Assembly: GCF_016862375.1 (NCBI RefSeq)
Contig: NZ_BOMV01000012.1
Span: 1-64,000, forward strand
Direction: 5' to 3'
DNA: 64,000 nucleotides
Origin: Paractinoplanes rishiriensis
GTDB taxonomy: Bacteria > Actinomycetota > Actinomycetes > Mycobacteriales > Micromonosporaceae
The notes under the pieces were generated by a model. It was not told where the DNA came from, made no database searches, and saw nothing but the letters and a program-made list of their open reading frames with translations. The position numbers and the translations under genes were made by a program. This document shows, in pieces, positions 24,177 through 32,866 of the stretch; position 1 is the first letter of the stretch; each line of letters starts with the position of its first letter.

Positions 24177-25355
24177 TTAGCGCGCCACGCCGAGCCGGTA
24201 GATCGTCGTGGTCCGGTAGGTCTGTCCGGGCCGCAGGACGGTCGACGGGAAATTGGCATGGTTGGGCGAGTCGGGGAAGTGCTGCGTTTCCAGGGCGAAC
24301 CCGTCGCCCTGCCGGTACATCCGGCCGCTCGTGCCGACGAGCGTGCCGTCCAGGAAGTTGCCGCCGTAGAACTGCAGCCCGGGCTCGGTGGTGAGCACGG
24401 TCAGCTGCCGGCCGCTGGACGGGTCGGTCGCCCGTGCGGCCACCTCGAGCTTGGTGAAGGTGGAGTCGCGCCGGTCGAGCACCCAGTTGTGGTCGTATCC
24501 GCGCCCGATGACCAGTTGTTCGAAGCCGGCCCGGTTGCGGGCTCCGATGGCGGTCGGGGTGCGGAAGTCCATCGGCGTGCCGGCCACCCGGTCGAGCGAG
24601 CCGATCGGGATGAGCGTGGCGTCCACCGGCGTGTACCGGCTGGCGTTCATGTACAGCTTGTGGCCGTCGATCGTCCCGGCGCCCTCGCCGGCCAGGTTCC
24701 AGTACGCGTGGTTGGTGAGGTTGACGACCGTGGGTTTGCTGGTCGTGGCGGTGTAGTCCATCCGGATGTCGCCGTTCACGGTGAGCGTGTAGGTCACCGT
24801 GGACCGCAGCTCGCCCGGGTAGCCCTGATCGCCGTCGGGGCTGGTGAAGGTCAGCCGCAGCGCCACGCCGTCGGCGGTGCGCATCGGGGTGGCCGCCCAC
24901 ACGTGCTTGTCGAATCCGACGGTGCCGCCGTGCAGGCTGTTCGGATCGTTGTTGATGGGCAACTGGTAGGTGACGCCGTCGAGCGTGAACCGCCCGAGCG
25001 CGATCCGGTTCGCGTACCGGCCGGTGATGCACCCGAAATACGGGCTCTTCGTCTCGTAATCGGCCAGATTACGGAATCCAAGTGCCACATTGGCGCGCTT
25101 GCCGTGCCGGTCCGGCATTTCGATGGTCTGCAAGATTCCGCCGTACGTGAGAATGCGTACCCGGATCTGCCCGGCGGTCAGGACGTAACGGTCGACGGAC
25201 TCGCCGCCCGCTGTGGTGCCCCAACCTGCTTCCCTGGTGATGGTCGCCTTGCCGCCGGCCTGGGACGTAGCCGAACTGGCCACACCCATCCCGGCGACGA
25301 TGAGCGCGACCGCTCCCAGCCGGATCATTGTCCGGCCTGATGAGATCATGGACAT
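24177..25355 (-). CDS. galM: Secreted aldose 1-epimerase (galactose mutarotase)
   Basis: 392 residues with a signal sequence in place of the usual cytosolic start. The mutarotase domain has NSLHGG, the general-acid His in NHAYWNLAG and the catalytic Glu in TTEPGLQFYGGN. It interconverts alpha and beta anomers of aldoses, here outside the cell, ahead of uptake by the ABC system encoded downstream. ATG 25355 is chosen from several possible starts; ATG 25349 is also possible. Confidence 0.9.
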   Translation of the reverse strand: MSMISSGRTMIRLGAVALIVAGMGVASSATSQAGGKATITREAGWGTTAGGESVDRYVLTAGQIRVRILTYGGILQTIEMPDRHGKRANVALGFRNLADYETKSPYFGCITGRYANRIALGRFTLDGVTYQLPINNDPNSLHGGTVGFDKHVWAATPMRTADGVALRLTFTSPDGDQGYPGELRSTVTYTLTVNGDIRMDYTATTSKPTVVNLTNHAYWNLAGEGAGTIDGHKLYMNASRYTPVDATLIPIGSLDRVAGTPMDFRTPTAIGARNRAGFEQLVIGRGYDHNWVLDRRDSTFTKLEVAARATDPSSGRQLTVLTTEPGLQFYGGNFLDGTLVGTSGRMYRQGDGFALETQHFPDSPNHANFPSTVLRPGQTYRTTTIYRLGVAR

Positions 25356-25494
25356 TGGTGCCTCGCCTCTCGTCACGCTGGAGGGCAGAGTGCATAGGAG
25401 AGCGACCCGGGGAGGGGGAGTGAGCACCCCGAGACGGGGAGAGTAACGTTTCGCCGGCCTGCGGTGACAGGGGCGAAACCAAGACGCGAAGTCG

Positions 25495-25524
25495 ACGCTA
25501 CAATTTGATCTAAAAATGTGTCAA
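25495..25524 (-). promoter_or_regulatory. Promoter of the galM-ABC operon
   Basis: On the minus strand TTGACA (25524-25519) and TAGCGT (25500-25495) are separated by 18 bp, a near-ideal sigma-70 promoter in an unusually AT-rich stretch. The leader to the ATG at 25355 would be about 130 bases. The 330-bp gap 25356-25685 otherwise holds only this promoter and the palindrome upstream of it. Confidence 0.65.
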
Positions 25525-25543
25525 CATCGATCTCGAAATGCAT

Positions 25544-25555
25544 TATGCGCGCATA
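25544..25555. promoter_or_regulatory. TATGCGCGCATA palindromic operator candidate
   Basis: A perfect 12-bp palindrome lies about 20 bp upstream of the minus-strand -35, followed at 25557 by the similar sequence TATGCGTGCAT. This looks like a tandem site for a dimeric regulator acting as activator, or covering the plus-strand promoter of the lipoprotein gene. No regulator gene lies next to the operon. Confidence 0.5.
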
Positions 25556-25685
25556 GTATGCGTGCATGAGAAGCGGGGAAATGCGACCGCATTTAGCGCT
25601 TTATATCGCCCCGATAATCGATTTGTGTCGACGCGGCCCGGTCGGTACGCTGCCGCGGAACCAATCGACCATGGGGGATGTACCA

Positions 25686-26162
25686 GTGCCGAACCGACTT
25701 ATCTCCACCCTGTCCTTCGCCCTGCTCGCCGCCGTCGCGCTGACCGCTTGCCAGCCGGCCGACGAGGCACCCGGGGCCGCGCCGGCCACCGCCGGGTCCG
25801 CGCCGGCGGCCACCACGCCGTCCTCGGCGGCGCCGGCCGGGCCGGGCACCGGCGAGACCTGCAAGAACGTGACCATGATCCTGATCGACGGGAGCGTGGA
25901 GATCGCCGACAACGCCGTGAAGTCGATCGACGAGCGGTGGAGCACCAAGAAGATCGCCGACGAGCTGCGCAACAGCTTCGGCGACATGGCCGGCAAGGTC
26001 TCCGCCGAGGCGGGCAAGGTCACCGACCCGGAGCTCAAGGCGGTCGTCGACAAGACGGCGGCCGAGCTGGCGAAGGGCGCCGAGGCGGCCAACCCGAACG
26101 GATTCCTGGACAAGGAGTTCCAGACCGTCAGCAAGGACCTCGACAAGGCGTGCGGCGCCTGA
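25686..26162 (+). CDS. Small lipoprotein of unknown function
   Basis: 158 residues. The signal sequence ends in the lipobox LTAC, then an Ala/Pro/Thr-rich linker (about 25-60) and a helical domain with two Cys, one early (GETCKN) and one near the end (DKACGA), which may form a disulfide. GTG 25686 is preferred over ATG 25671 because GGGGGA is seven bases upstream and the lipobox position is then normal. No function is recognised. Confidence 0.6.
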   Translation: MPNRLISTLSFALLAAVALTACQPADEAPGAAPATAGSAPAATTPSSAAPAGPGTGETCKNVTMILIDGSVEIADNAVKSIDERWSTKKIADELRNSFGDMAGKVSAEAGKVTDPELKAVVDKTAAELAKGAEAANPNGFLDKEFQTVSKDLDKACGA

Positions 26163-26200
26163 GCCCGAGGGGCCCAGACGCCGCAGGTGAAGCGGTTTGA

Positions 26201-26884
26201 TCAGATGCCCGCGACCGACTGGATCCAGGCGCGGTTGTAGGCGACGCTGCCGTAGTACTGGCGGCTCGAGCCGTCCGCGGTCGACGCGACGCCCACCTGG
26301 GCGCCGTTGTAGACCTGCGGGCCGCCCGAGTCGCCACGCCACGCGTTGCCGTTGATCCGGGTGCTGCCGATCGCGCGGCCGCCGTAGGCGTCGGTCTGGT
26401 TCGTCGACGTGACCTGGACGGAGGCGGTCTTGAGGGTGGTCGAGGCGCTGCACCCGCTGTAGCAGGTCTGGCCCCAGCCGTAGATCGAGTTGGTCGAGCC
26501 GACCGGCGGGTACGCGCTCGACAGCGGCATGTAGCTGGTGGTGATCGGGCTCGACAGCCGCATGAGAGCCAGGTCGTACCGGCTCGACGTGCTGCTGACC
26601 GTGCGGGTGACGCCGCCGGAGCTGCGGTTGACGCTGCCCACCCGTACCGACATGGACCCGTTGATGCAGTGCCGGGCGGTCAGTACGTAGTTGGCCGAGA
26701 TGATGGTGCCGGAGCAGGTGAAGCTGCCGTTGGCGAACACGGCGGCCGCCCACGGGGCGGACGACACGGTGCCGCCGCCGATGATGTTCTGAGGATCGCT
26801 GGGTGCTGCGACGGCCGCTGCCGGGATGGCCAGCACGGCGGCCATGGCGGTGCCGAGCGAGGCGCCGAGGATGCGGATCCGCAT
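26201..26884 (-). CDS. Secreted trypsin-like serine protease (family S1)
   Basis: 227 residues with a signal sequence ending near AVAAP, then an IIGG amino terminus typical of zymogen activation. The triad is complete: His in TARHC, Asp in YDLALMRL and Ser in GDSGGP. ATG 26884 has AAGGAG seven bases upstream. The short propeptide suggests processing by another protease. The neighbouring lipoprotein at 27045 resembles a protease inhibitor. Confidence 0.92.
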   Translation of the reverse strand: MRIRILGASLGTAMAAVLAIPAAAVAAPSDPQNIIGGGTVSSAPWAAAVFANGSFTCSGTIISANYVLTARHCINGSMSVRVGSVNRSSGGVTRTVSSTSSRYDLALMRLSSPITTSYMPLSSAYPPVGSTNSIYGWGQTCYSGCSASTTLKTASVQVTSTNQTDAYGGRAIGSTRINGNAWRGDSGGPQVYNGAQVGVASTADGSSRQYYGSVAYNRAWIQSVAGI

Positions 26885-27044
26885 TCCGGGTCTCCTTCTT
26901 CCGAAGTTGGTCGATGCACCCACGGCACGAGGGGTTGGACGTCCCGTCGGTGTATCGAAACTCATCGAGGTGACCGTATGTGCGGCGGCCCCGTTCGGCT
27001 AGAACTCATTTGCCACATATCACCGAGTGATGACCCCGCCGGTA

Positions 27045-27620
27045 TCAGCCGCTGGTGGCCCGCTCCACGAAGGTGATCACCTTGAGCGTCTGCTCCGGCC
27101 GGTCCGCGGCGTCGCATTGCGTGTACCGGATCACCTCGGAATTGACCCGGAGCACGTACGCGAAAGCATCCGCACACCGATTCGGCGGCACCTTACGGTC
27201 CGCCTCCCGAGCCAGTTGCGGCGCCGTCAGGAGGCCTTTCAGCTCGCCGAGCTGGCCGGCGTTCAGCTTGCCGGACACGGTGACCTTCTTGCCGTCGAGC
27301 CGCTGCCAGCTGCCGTCCGGCTTGACCGTGACGCTCTGGTTGACCCCGGCGAACCCGCCGGTCTTGGCCAGCTCGAGTCCCGTGAAGGCGGTGCTGGTCG
27401 ACTCGGGCGTGCCGGGCCGGGTGGTCGCGCGGGTGGGCGGGGGAGTGGCGACCGGGGAGCGGGGCGGCGCGGCGGTCGGGCCGGCCGAGCTCGGCGGTGC
27501 TGCCACGCTGGTCGTCGGGGCCGGTCCCGGCGGCGTGGTGTCACCACCACCAGCGGAACACGCCGCCACCGCCAGCAGCGCCGCGACCGGCACCAGGCGC
27601 CGGAACTCCACTTTGATCAT
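27045..27620 (-). CDS. Lipoprotein with emfourin-like C-terminal domain
   Basis: 191 residues: signal sequence with lipobox (AVAACS), a Pro/Thr-rich linker to about residue 75, then a domain starting LELAKTGGFAGVNQSVTV. This opening matches what I remember of emfourin/protealysin-inhibitor-type domains (R-x-GGFAG followed by a hydrophobic strand). Two Cys in the domain (NRCADA and TQCDAA) may pair. Emfourins block M4 metalloproteases, while the adjacent gene is an S1 protease, so a direct pairing is uncertain. Confidence 0.55.
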   Translation of the reverse strand: MIKVEFRRLVPVAALLAVAACSAGGGDTTPPGPAPTTSVAAPPSSAGPTAAPPRSPVATPPPTRATTRPGTPESTSTAFTGLELAKTGGFAGVNQSVTVKPDGSWQRLDGKKVTVSGKLNAGQLGELKGLLTAPQLAREADRKVPPNRCADAFAYVLRVNSEVIRYTQCDAADRPEQTLKVITFVERATSG

Positions 27621-27735
27621 GGTTACCCCCGTCGATGACGGCCGAACGTATCCCGCGAGGGTAACCCGGTCACCTGACCCGGGTCGTACGGCACCTTTAC
27701 CGAACCCGTACGTGGCGGGCCTAGCGTGACGCCCC

Positions 27736-28929
27736 ATGAGCAACCGAAGCGTGGTGTCCCACGTCCTGCGCCGGCTCACCTTCGGACCGACCGCGGGCGA
27801 GGTGGACCTGGCGGAGCGGGACGGGCTGGCGGCCGTGGTCGAGCGCGTGCTCGCCCCGCAGTCGCTGCCGGGCCTGCCCGCCCTGTCCAATCGGCCCGGC
27901 CCGGACGAGGCCGCCGCGTGGTGGCTGGACCGGATGGCGGCCACCGGCGGCAACGCGGCCGAGAAGCTGGTGTTCTTCTGGCACGGGCACTGGGCGACCA
28001 GCGTGCGCAAGGTGCGTTCGGCCGCCCTGATGCTCGGCCAGCAGCAGACCTTCCGGCGGTACGGCACCGGCGCCACCGGTCCGCTGGTGCGGGCCATGCT
28101 GCGGGACCCGGCGCTGATCCTCTGGCTGGACGGGCGCCGCAACACCCGCCGGGCGCCGAACGAAAACCTGGCCCGCGAGGTGCTCGAACTGTTCACGCTC
28201 GGGGTGGGCAGCTATACCGAGGAGGACGTCAAGGCCGCCGCCCGGGTGCTCACCGGTTGGGTGGTCGACCGGGAGACGGGCGCCGCGCGGCTCGAACCCC
28301 GGCGGCACGACACCGGGCCGGTCACGCTGCTCGGGCGTACCGGGCGGCTGGACCTGGACGCGTTCGCCGACCTTCTGGTGCGGCATCCCGCCCACGCGCC
28401 GTTCCTGGCCGGCCGGGTCTGGCAGCGCTACGGCTCGGACGGCCCACCACCGCCCACGCTGGCCGCCGCCGGGACCAGCGTCACCGCGATGCTCCGGGCG
28501 CTGGCCCTCGACCCGGCCTTCCCGGCGACCGCCGGCCACCTGGTCAAACAGCCGGTCGAGTGGCTGGTCGGCGCGTGCCGTCAGCTGGCCCTCGGCGACG
28601 CCGGCCAACGCGGGCAGATGCTGCGGCAACTCGGCCAGGTCCCGTTCCGCCCGCCCAGCGTCGGCGGCTGGCCGGCCGGCGCCGCCTGGCTCACGACCGC
28701 CTCCGCGCAGGCCCGGTTGCGAGCCGGTCAGGCCCTCGCCGGTCAGGCTCCGGCCGCGGTCCAGGAACTCGCCGAGGCCGCCGCCACCGATCGCCTGGAC
28801 GCGCTGGCCCGGCTGCTCGTGGTGGACGCGTGGACCGACCGCACCGCCGCGGTCCTACGGCCGCTCGCCGGCCAGCCGAGGCGGCTGCTGGCGCTCGCCC
28901 TGGCCACTCCCGAGTACACGGTCCACTGA
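27736..28929 (+). CDS. DUF1800 family protein
   Basis: 397 residues, a little shorter than many members. Recognisable are HVLRRLTFGPT at the start, FWHGHWATS, NENLAREVLELFTLGVG and LTGWVVD. Members are found with DUF1501 proteins, as here (nine-base gap), and are thought to act in export or cell-surface functions, but the biochemistry is unknown. No ribosome site precedes the ATG. TAGCGT lies eight bases upstream and would give a leaderless messenger. Confidence 0.85.
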   Translation: MSNRSVVSHVLRRLTFGPTAGEVDLAERDGLAAVVERVLAPQSLPGLPALSNRPGPDEAAAWWLDRMAATGGNAAEKLVFFWHGHWATSVRKVRSAALMLGQQQTFRRYGTGATGPLVRAMLRDPALILWLDGRRNTRRAPNENLAREVLELFTLGVGSYTEEDVKAAARVLTGWVVDRETGAARLEPRRHDTGPVTLLGRTGRLDLDAFADLLVRHPAHAPFLAGRVWQRYGSDGPPPPTLAAAGTSVTAMLRALALDPAFPATAGHLVKQPVEWLVGACRQLALGDAGQRGQMLRQLGQVPFRPPSVGGWPAGAAWLTTASAQARLRAGQALAGQAPAAVQELAEAAATDRLDALARLLVVDAWTDRTAAVLRPLAGQPRRLLALALATPEYTVH

Positions 28930-28938
28930 GGAGATTCG

Positions 28939-30159
28939 ATGGACACGATCACCCGGCGCCGGTTCCTGCTCGCCAGCGGGGTCGCCGCCACGGCCACCGG
29001 CGGCGCCGCTCTCGGGCTCACTGACCTGCTGGACACCGCGAGCGACCGCGATCCGGCGGCCGGCACGCTGGTCCTGGTCACGCTCTACGGGGGCAACGAC
29101 GGCCTCAACACCGTGATCCCGTACGCCGATCCCGCCTACGCCCGGGCCCGGCCGGCCCTGGCCTATCCCGCCGACCAGGTGCTCGACCTGGACGGCACGT
29201 TCGGCCTCAACCCGGCACTGGCCGGCCTGCACCGGCTGTTCCGGGCCGGCCGGCTCGCGGTGCTGCACGGCGTCGGCTACCCGAAGCCGGACCGCAGCCA
29301 CTTCCGTTCGATGGACATCTGGCAGACCGGCCGGCCGGACCGTCCGGAACGCACCGGCTGGCTGGGCCGCTGGCTGGACTCCGTGGGCGGCGACCCGCGG
29401 CTGGCGGTGTCGTTCGAGCCGGTGCTGCCGCCGCTGCTGGCCGGTGCGACCAGTGCCGGCGCCACCGTGACCGGCGCAACCGTGCGGCTCGCCGCCGACC
29501 AGTTGCGGACCCTCGGGCAGCCCGCGCCCGGCGAGTCCCCGCTGCGGGCCCGCGCGGCGGCCTGCTTCACCGACCTGGTCCGGGTCCAGGAGATGGTGCG
29601 CGACCTGGCCGCACCGGACGAGAACGAGCCGGACGACGCCGCGCCGGCCACCGCGACCGGCGGCAGCGCCCAGCCGCTCGACGCCCAGCTCGCGCTGGTG
29701 GCCCGGTGCGTCGAGGCGGGCGCCGCCACCCGGGTCTACTCGGTGTCGCTGGGCGGCTTCGACCTGCACGCCGACGAGCGCAAAGCGCAGGAGTCGCAGC
29801 TGGCCAAGCTGGACCGGCCGCTCACCGCGTTCGTCGAGCGGATGGCCGGCACCGAGCCCGGGCGCCGGGTGACGGTGGTCGTCTACTCCGAGTTCGGCCG
29901 CCGGGTGACGGCCAACGCCTCGGACGGCACCGACCACGGCACCGCCTCGCCGGTCCTGCTGCTCGGCGCCGGCGTGACCGGCGGCCTGTACGGCACCCCG
30001 CCCAGCCTCACCGACCTCGACCAGGGAGACCTCAAGCACACAACCGACTTCCGCAACGTGTACGCAACCCTGCTGAGCGACGTACTCGACACCGACCCCG
30101 CGCGGATCCTGCACGGCTGGACGGTGCCGGACTCCTTCCACTATGGACGACGCCCCTGA
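28939..30159 (+). CDS. DUF1501 family protein, Tat-exported
   Basis: 406 residues. The twin-arginine signal (TRRRFLLASG) is followed by the DUF1501 alkaline-phosphatase-like fold: VLVTLYGGNDGLNTVIPY, SHFRSMDIWQTG and VYSEFGRRVTAN, with a terminal GTDHGTASPVLLLG metal-site motif. GGAGA precedes the ATG. It forms a two-gene operon with the DUF1800 gene. The fold predicts a metal-dependent hydrolase or sulfatase-like protein outside the membrane. Confidence 0.88.
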   Translation: MDTITRRRFLLASGVAATATGGAALGLTDLLDTASDRDPAAGTLVLVTLYGGNDGLNTVIPYADPAYARARPALAYPADQVLDLDGTFGLNPALAGLHRLFRAGRLAVLHGVGYPKPDRSHFRSMDIWQTGRPDRPERTGWLGRWLDSVGGDPRLAVSFEPVLPPLLAGATSAGATVTGATVRLAADQLRTLGQPAPGESPLRARAAACFTDLVRVQEMVRDLAAPDENEPDDAAPATATGGSAQPLDAQLALVARCVEAGAATRVYSVSLGGFDLHADERKAQESQLAKLDRPLTAFVERMAGTEPGRRVTVVVYSEFGRRVTANASDGTDHGTASPVLLLGAGVTGGLYGTPPSLTDLDQGDLKHTTDFRNVYATLLSDVLDTDPARILHGWTVPDSFHYGRRP

Positions 30160-30185
30160 CCGAAGTGCGGACCCGCAAGCAGAAG

Positions 30186-31382
30186 CTACTTGGCACCTTC
30201 GGCGTCGTTGATCAGAAGCTCAGGATGCCCCACCAGGAACTCAGCAAGCTTGTCCTCGGCCGTAGCCTTGAACAGATCCTGGGTGACGGCGTTGATGGTC
30301 TCCCCGGTCCCCGCCGCGTTGCTGGCGAACGTGCCGCTGTTGGTCTTGACCGGGATCAGGTCGGCTGCGGCCAGGTCCTTGAGGCCGAACAGGAAGTCGT
30401 TGACCTCGACGCCGTTCGTGTCCATCTTCAGTGACGAGCCCGCCGCCGCGAGAACCGATGCGACCTTGCCCGGGTTGGTCACGATGCCGGCGCTGGTTGC
30501 CTTCTTGGCCATCGCGCGCAGCAGTTGCTGCTGGTGCTTCTGCCGGTCGTAGTCGCCATTCGTGGAGTGCCGGATCCGGGAGAACTCGAGCGCTTCCCAC
30601 GGCTGCATCGTGCGGCAGCCCTTCTTGAACCACAGCGCGTTGCGCGGCGGCGACTTGGGGTTGGCGCCGATCGCGTACTGGGGCTTGCCGTTCTTGTCGA
30701 CGACGTAGTGGCTCGACCAGGCGTCCTTCTCGACGCACATGTAGACCCCGCCGAGCGCCTGCAGGATGCCCTGGAAGCCGGTGAAGTCGATCACCACGAC
30801 CCCGTCGAAGCCGATCCCGGTCAGCTCGTGCACGGCCTTGGTGGCCAGCTTGGCGCCCCCGGTCCAGCCGCGTCCGTCCTTTGACCCGTACGCGTATGCG
30901 CTGTTGATCTTTTCTGTTGCCCCGCCGAAGTTCATCGACTTGTCGGCCGGGATGCGCGCGACCGTGTCCCGCGGGATGGAGATCATGTACGCCCGGTCGT
31001 GCGACGACGAGATGTGCAGGATCAGCATCGTGTCGGAGCGGGACAACTCGCCGGTCTGGTCCCAGCCGGCCCGGGTGTCCAGGCCGAGCATCAGCAGGTT
31101 CATCGCGCCCTCGGGCAGCTTGCCCTCGACCGCCGTCTTGCCGCTGGTGGTGTCGTCGAGGACGCTCGACGAGGTCTGGATGTTCTTGGTCAGCTTGCCG
31201 AGGAAGTATTGGACACCGACCACGCCGGCGACGCTGGCCAGAACCAGGACGAGACCGAACGCGGTGAGCAGTTTCGTCCATAGCGGCGCTCGCGGGCGTT
31301 TCTTCTTCTTTGGCGCGTTTTTGCCACTACCGTCGCCCGAAGCACCATTCTGTGCGTCCTTGGTGACGGTCTGTGCCGACAT
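30186..31382 (-). CDS. LytR-CpsA-Psr (LCP) family cell-wall glycopolymer ligase
   Basis: 398 residues: Lys-rich cytoplasmic tail, one membrane helix (about 35-62), then an extracellular LCP domain. Hallmarks are LMLGLDTRAG, RSDTMLILHIS, MISIPRDT and WEALEFSRIRH with catalytic Arg/Asp residues. LCP enzymes transfer teichoic acid, arabinogalactan or capsule-like polymers from lipid carrier to peptidoglycan. AGGAGT lies five bases before the ATG. Confidence 0.9.
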   Translation of the reverse strand: MSAQTVTKDAQNGASGDGSGKNAPKKKKRPRAPLWTKLLTAFGLVLVLASVAGVVGVQYFLGKLTKNIQTSSSVLDDTTSGKTAVEGKLPEGAMNLLMLGLDTRAGWDQTGELSRSDTMLILHISSSHDRAYMISIPRDTVARIPADKSMNFGGATEKINSAYAYGSKDGRGWTGGAKLATKAVHELTGIGFDGVVVIDFTGFQGILQALGGVYMCVEKDAWSSHYVVDKNGKPQYAIGANPKSPPRNALWFKKGCRTMQPWEALEFSRIRHSTNGDYDRQKHQQQLLRAMAKKATSAGIVTNPGKVASVLAAAGSSLKMDTNGVEVNDFLFGLKDLAAADLIPVKTNSGTFASNAAGTGETINAVTQDLFKATAEDKLAEFLVGHPELLINDAEGAK

Positions 31383-31453
31383 GCATCACTCCTCACTCCA
31401 CGGGCGGTTTTGGCGCACGCCTCGCCCGTGCCGGGCGCAATGCCGCACAGAAA

Positions 31454-31482
31454 TAGATATAGCTTCACGTTGCTTTCGTCAA
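31454..31482 (-). promoter_or_regulatory. Putative promoter of the LCP gene
   Basis: On the minus strand TTGACG (31482-31477), 17-bp spacer and TATCTA (31459-31454), within an AT-richer patch. Transcription would start about 65 bases before the ATG. The -10 lacks the final T of the consensus. Confidence 0.45.
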
Positions 31483-31635
31483 TCCGCCGGATGGTTGCGC
31501 TCCCGACTTGCAACCCATTGGCGCGGCTCTATTTAGCCGTACGCCGATTTCATCCCGGTTACGAGTTCCTGGGTATCCGGAGGAAAACGGCTCGGTACTC
31601 CTCAAGACCGGGCTGGAACCTCCGAACAAACTGAG

Positions 31636-32865
31636 GTGATCCAGCACCTGTCGTCCGGCCCGGCCATGCACCTCGTCCACGTGGCGCGCCAGCCCATCTT
31701 CGACCTGTCCGGTGACGTCGTCGCGTACGAGTTGCTGTTCCGGGGCCGGATGGACGCGATCGACGCGGAACGGCGCGACTCGTACGCCACCAGCCAGGTC
31801 ATCGTGAACTCGTTCACCGAGTTCGGGATCGACGAGGTGGTCGGCGACCAGGCGTGCTTCATCAACCTGACCCGGGAGTTTCTGGTCGGCGAGCTGCCGC
31901 TGCCGTTCGGCCCGGAACAGGTGGTGCTGGAGGTGCTGGAGACGGTCGAGGTGGACGACGCGGTCGTGGACGGCGTCACCGCGCTCGTCGAGGCCGGTTA
32001 CCGCATCGCGCTCGACGACTTCGTCTGGGGCTCCGGCCACGAACGTCTGCTACCCCTGGCCTCGTACGTGAAACTCGATCTGCTTCACGGCGACACCGGA
32101 CATCTTGACGAATTGGTCGCGAATTGCCGGAAGTACCCCGGAATCCAGATCGTGGCCGAGGGCCTGGAAACGCCGGCCCACCTGGCGCTCAGTCATAAAT
32201 ACAACTGCGAACTGCGGCAGGGGTACGTGCTCAGCCGCCCGCAGGTGCTGACGGCCGCCTCGATCTCGCCGTCCCGGCTGCGCCGGCTGGAGCTGGTGGG
32301 TGCCCTGAGCAGCCCCGAGACTGACCTCGAGACGGTGCTCTCGATCATCGCGCACGACCCGGCCCTGACCATGCGGGTGCTGCGCGCCAGCAACTCGGCC
32401 GCGGTAGGCGCCGCGTTCCGGATATCCTCGGTGCGCCAGGCGGTCGTGATGGTCGGGCTGGACCAGATCCGGCACTGGGCCATGCTGATGGTCGTCGACG
32501 ACGTGACCGAGGCGACCGAGGCGCAACTGGTCGAGGTCCTGACCCGGGCCCGCCTCTGCGTCAACCTGGCCGGCACGTTCGGCGCCGACCCGGACGCCGC
32601 GTTCGTGGCCGGCCTGATCACCGCGGTCGCCGCGATGATCGGCATGTCGCCCGCGATGCTGGCCCACCACCTGCCGCTCACCGACGACATCGAGACGGCG
32701 CTGGGGCGCGGGGCGGGCCAGCTGGGCCGGCTGCTGCGCACCGTCGAGGCGTACCAGCGGGGCGACTTCGAGGGCCTGGCCGAGCAGTACTCGGGCACCG
32801 ACCTGACCCGCACGGTGATGGACGCGATGCGCTGGTCAAAGGCGGCGGCCGTCCCCGTGCGGTGA
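31636..32865 (+). CDS. EAL-HDOD (YuxH-like) signalling protein with degenerate EAL domain
   Basis: 409 residues. An N-terminal EAL-like domain (about 10-205) keeps the fold segments ARQPIFDLSGDVVAYELLFRG, EVLETVEVDD and VAEGLETPAHL, but the metal-site ExLxR and DDFG motifs read ELLFRG and DDFVWG, so phosphodiesterase activity is doubtful. An HDOD domain follows (about 210-400) with LSIIAHDPALTMRVLRASN. The protein probably binds a nucleotide signal or partner rather than degrading c-di-GMP. GTG 31636 is uncertain; an ATG at 31666 would still keep the whole domain. Confidence 0.82.
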   Translation: MIQHLSSGPAMHLVHVARQPIFDLSGDVVAYELLFRGRMDAIDAERRDSYATSQVIVNSFTEFGIDEVVGDQACFINLTREFLVGELPLPFGPEQVVLEVLETVEVDDAVVDGVTALVEAGYRIALDDFVWGSGHERLLPLASYVKLDLLHGDTGHLDELVANCRKYPGIQIVAEGLETPAHLALSHKYNCELRQGYVLSRPQVLTAASISPSRLRRLELVGALSSPETDLETVLSIIAHDPALTMRVLRASNSAAVGAAFRISSVRQAVVMVGLDQIRHWAMLMVVDDVTEATEAQLVEVLTRARLCVNLAGTFGADPDAAFVAGLITAVAAMIGMSPAMLAHHLPLTDDIETALGRGAGQLGRLLRTVEAYQRGDFEGLAEQYSGTDLTRTVMDAMRWSKAAAVPVR

Positions 32866-32866
32866 A

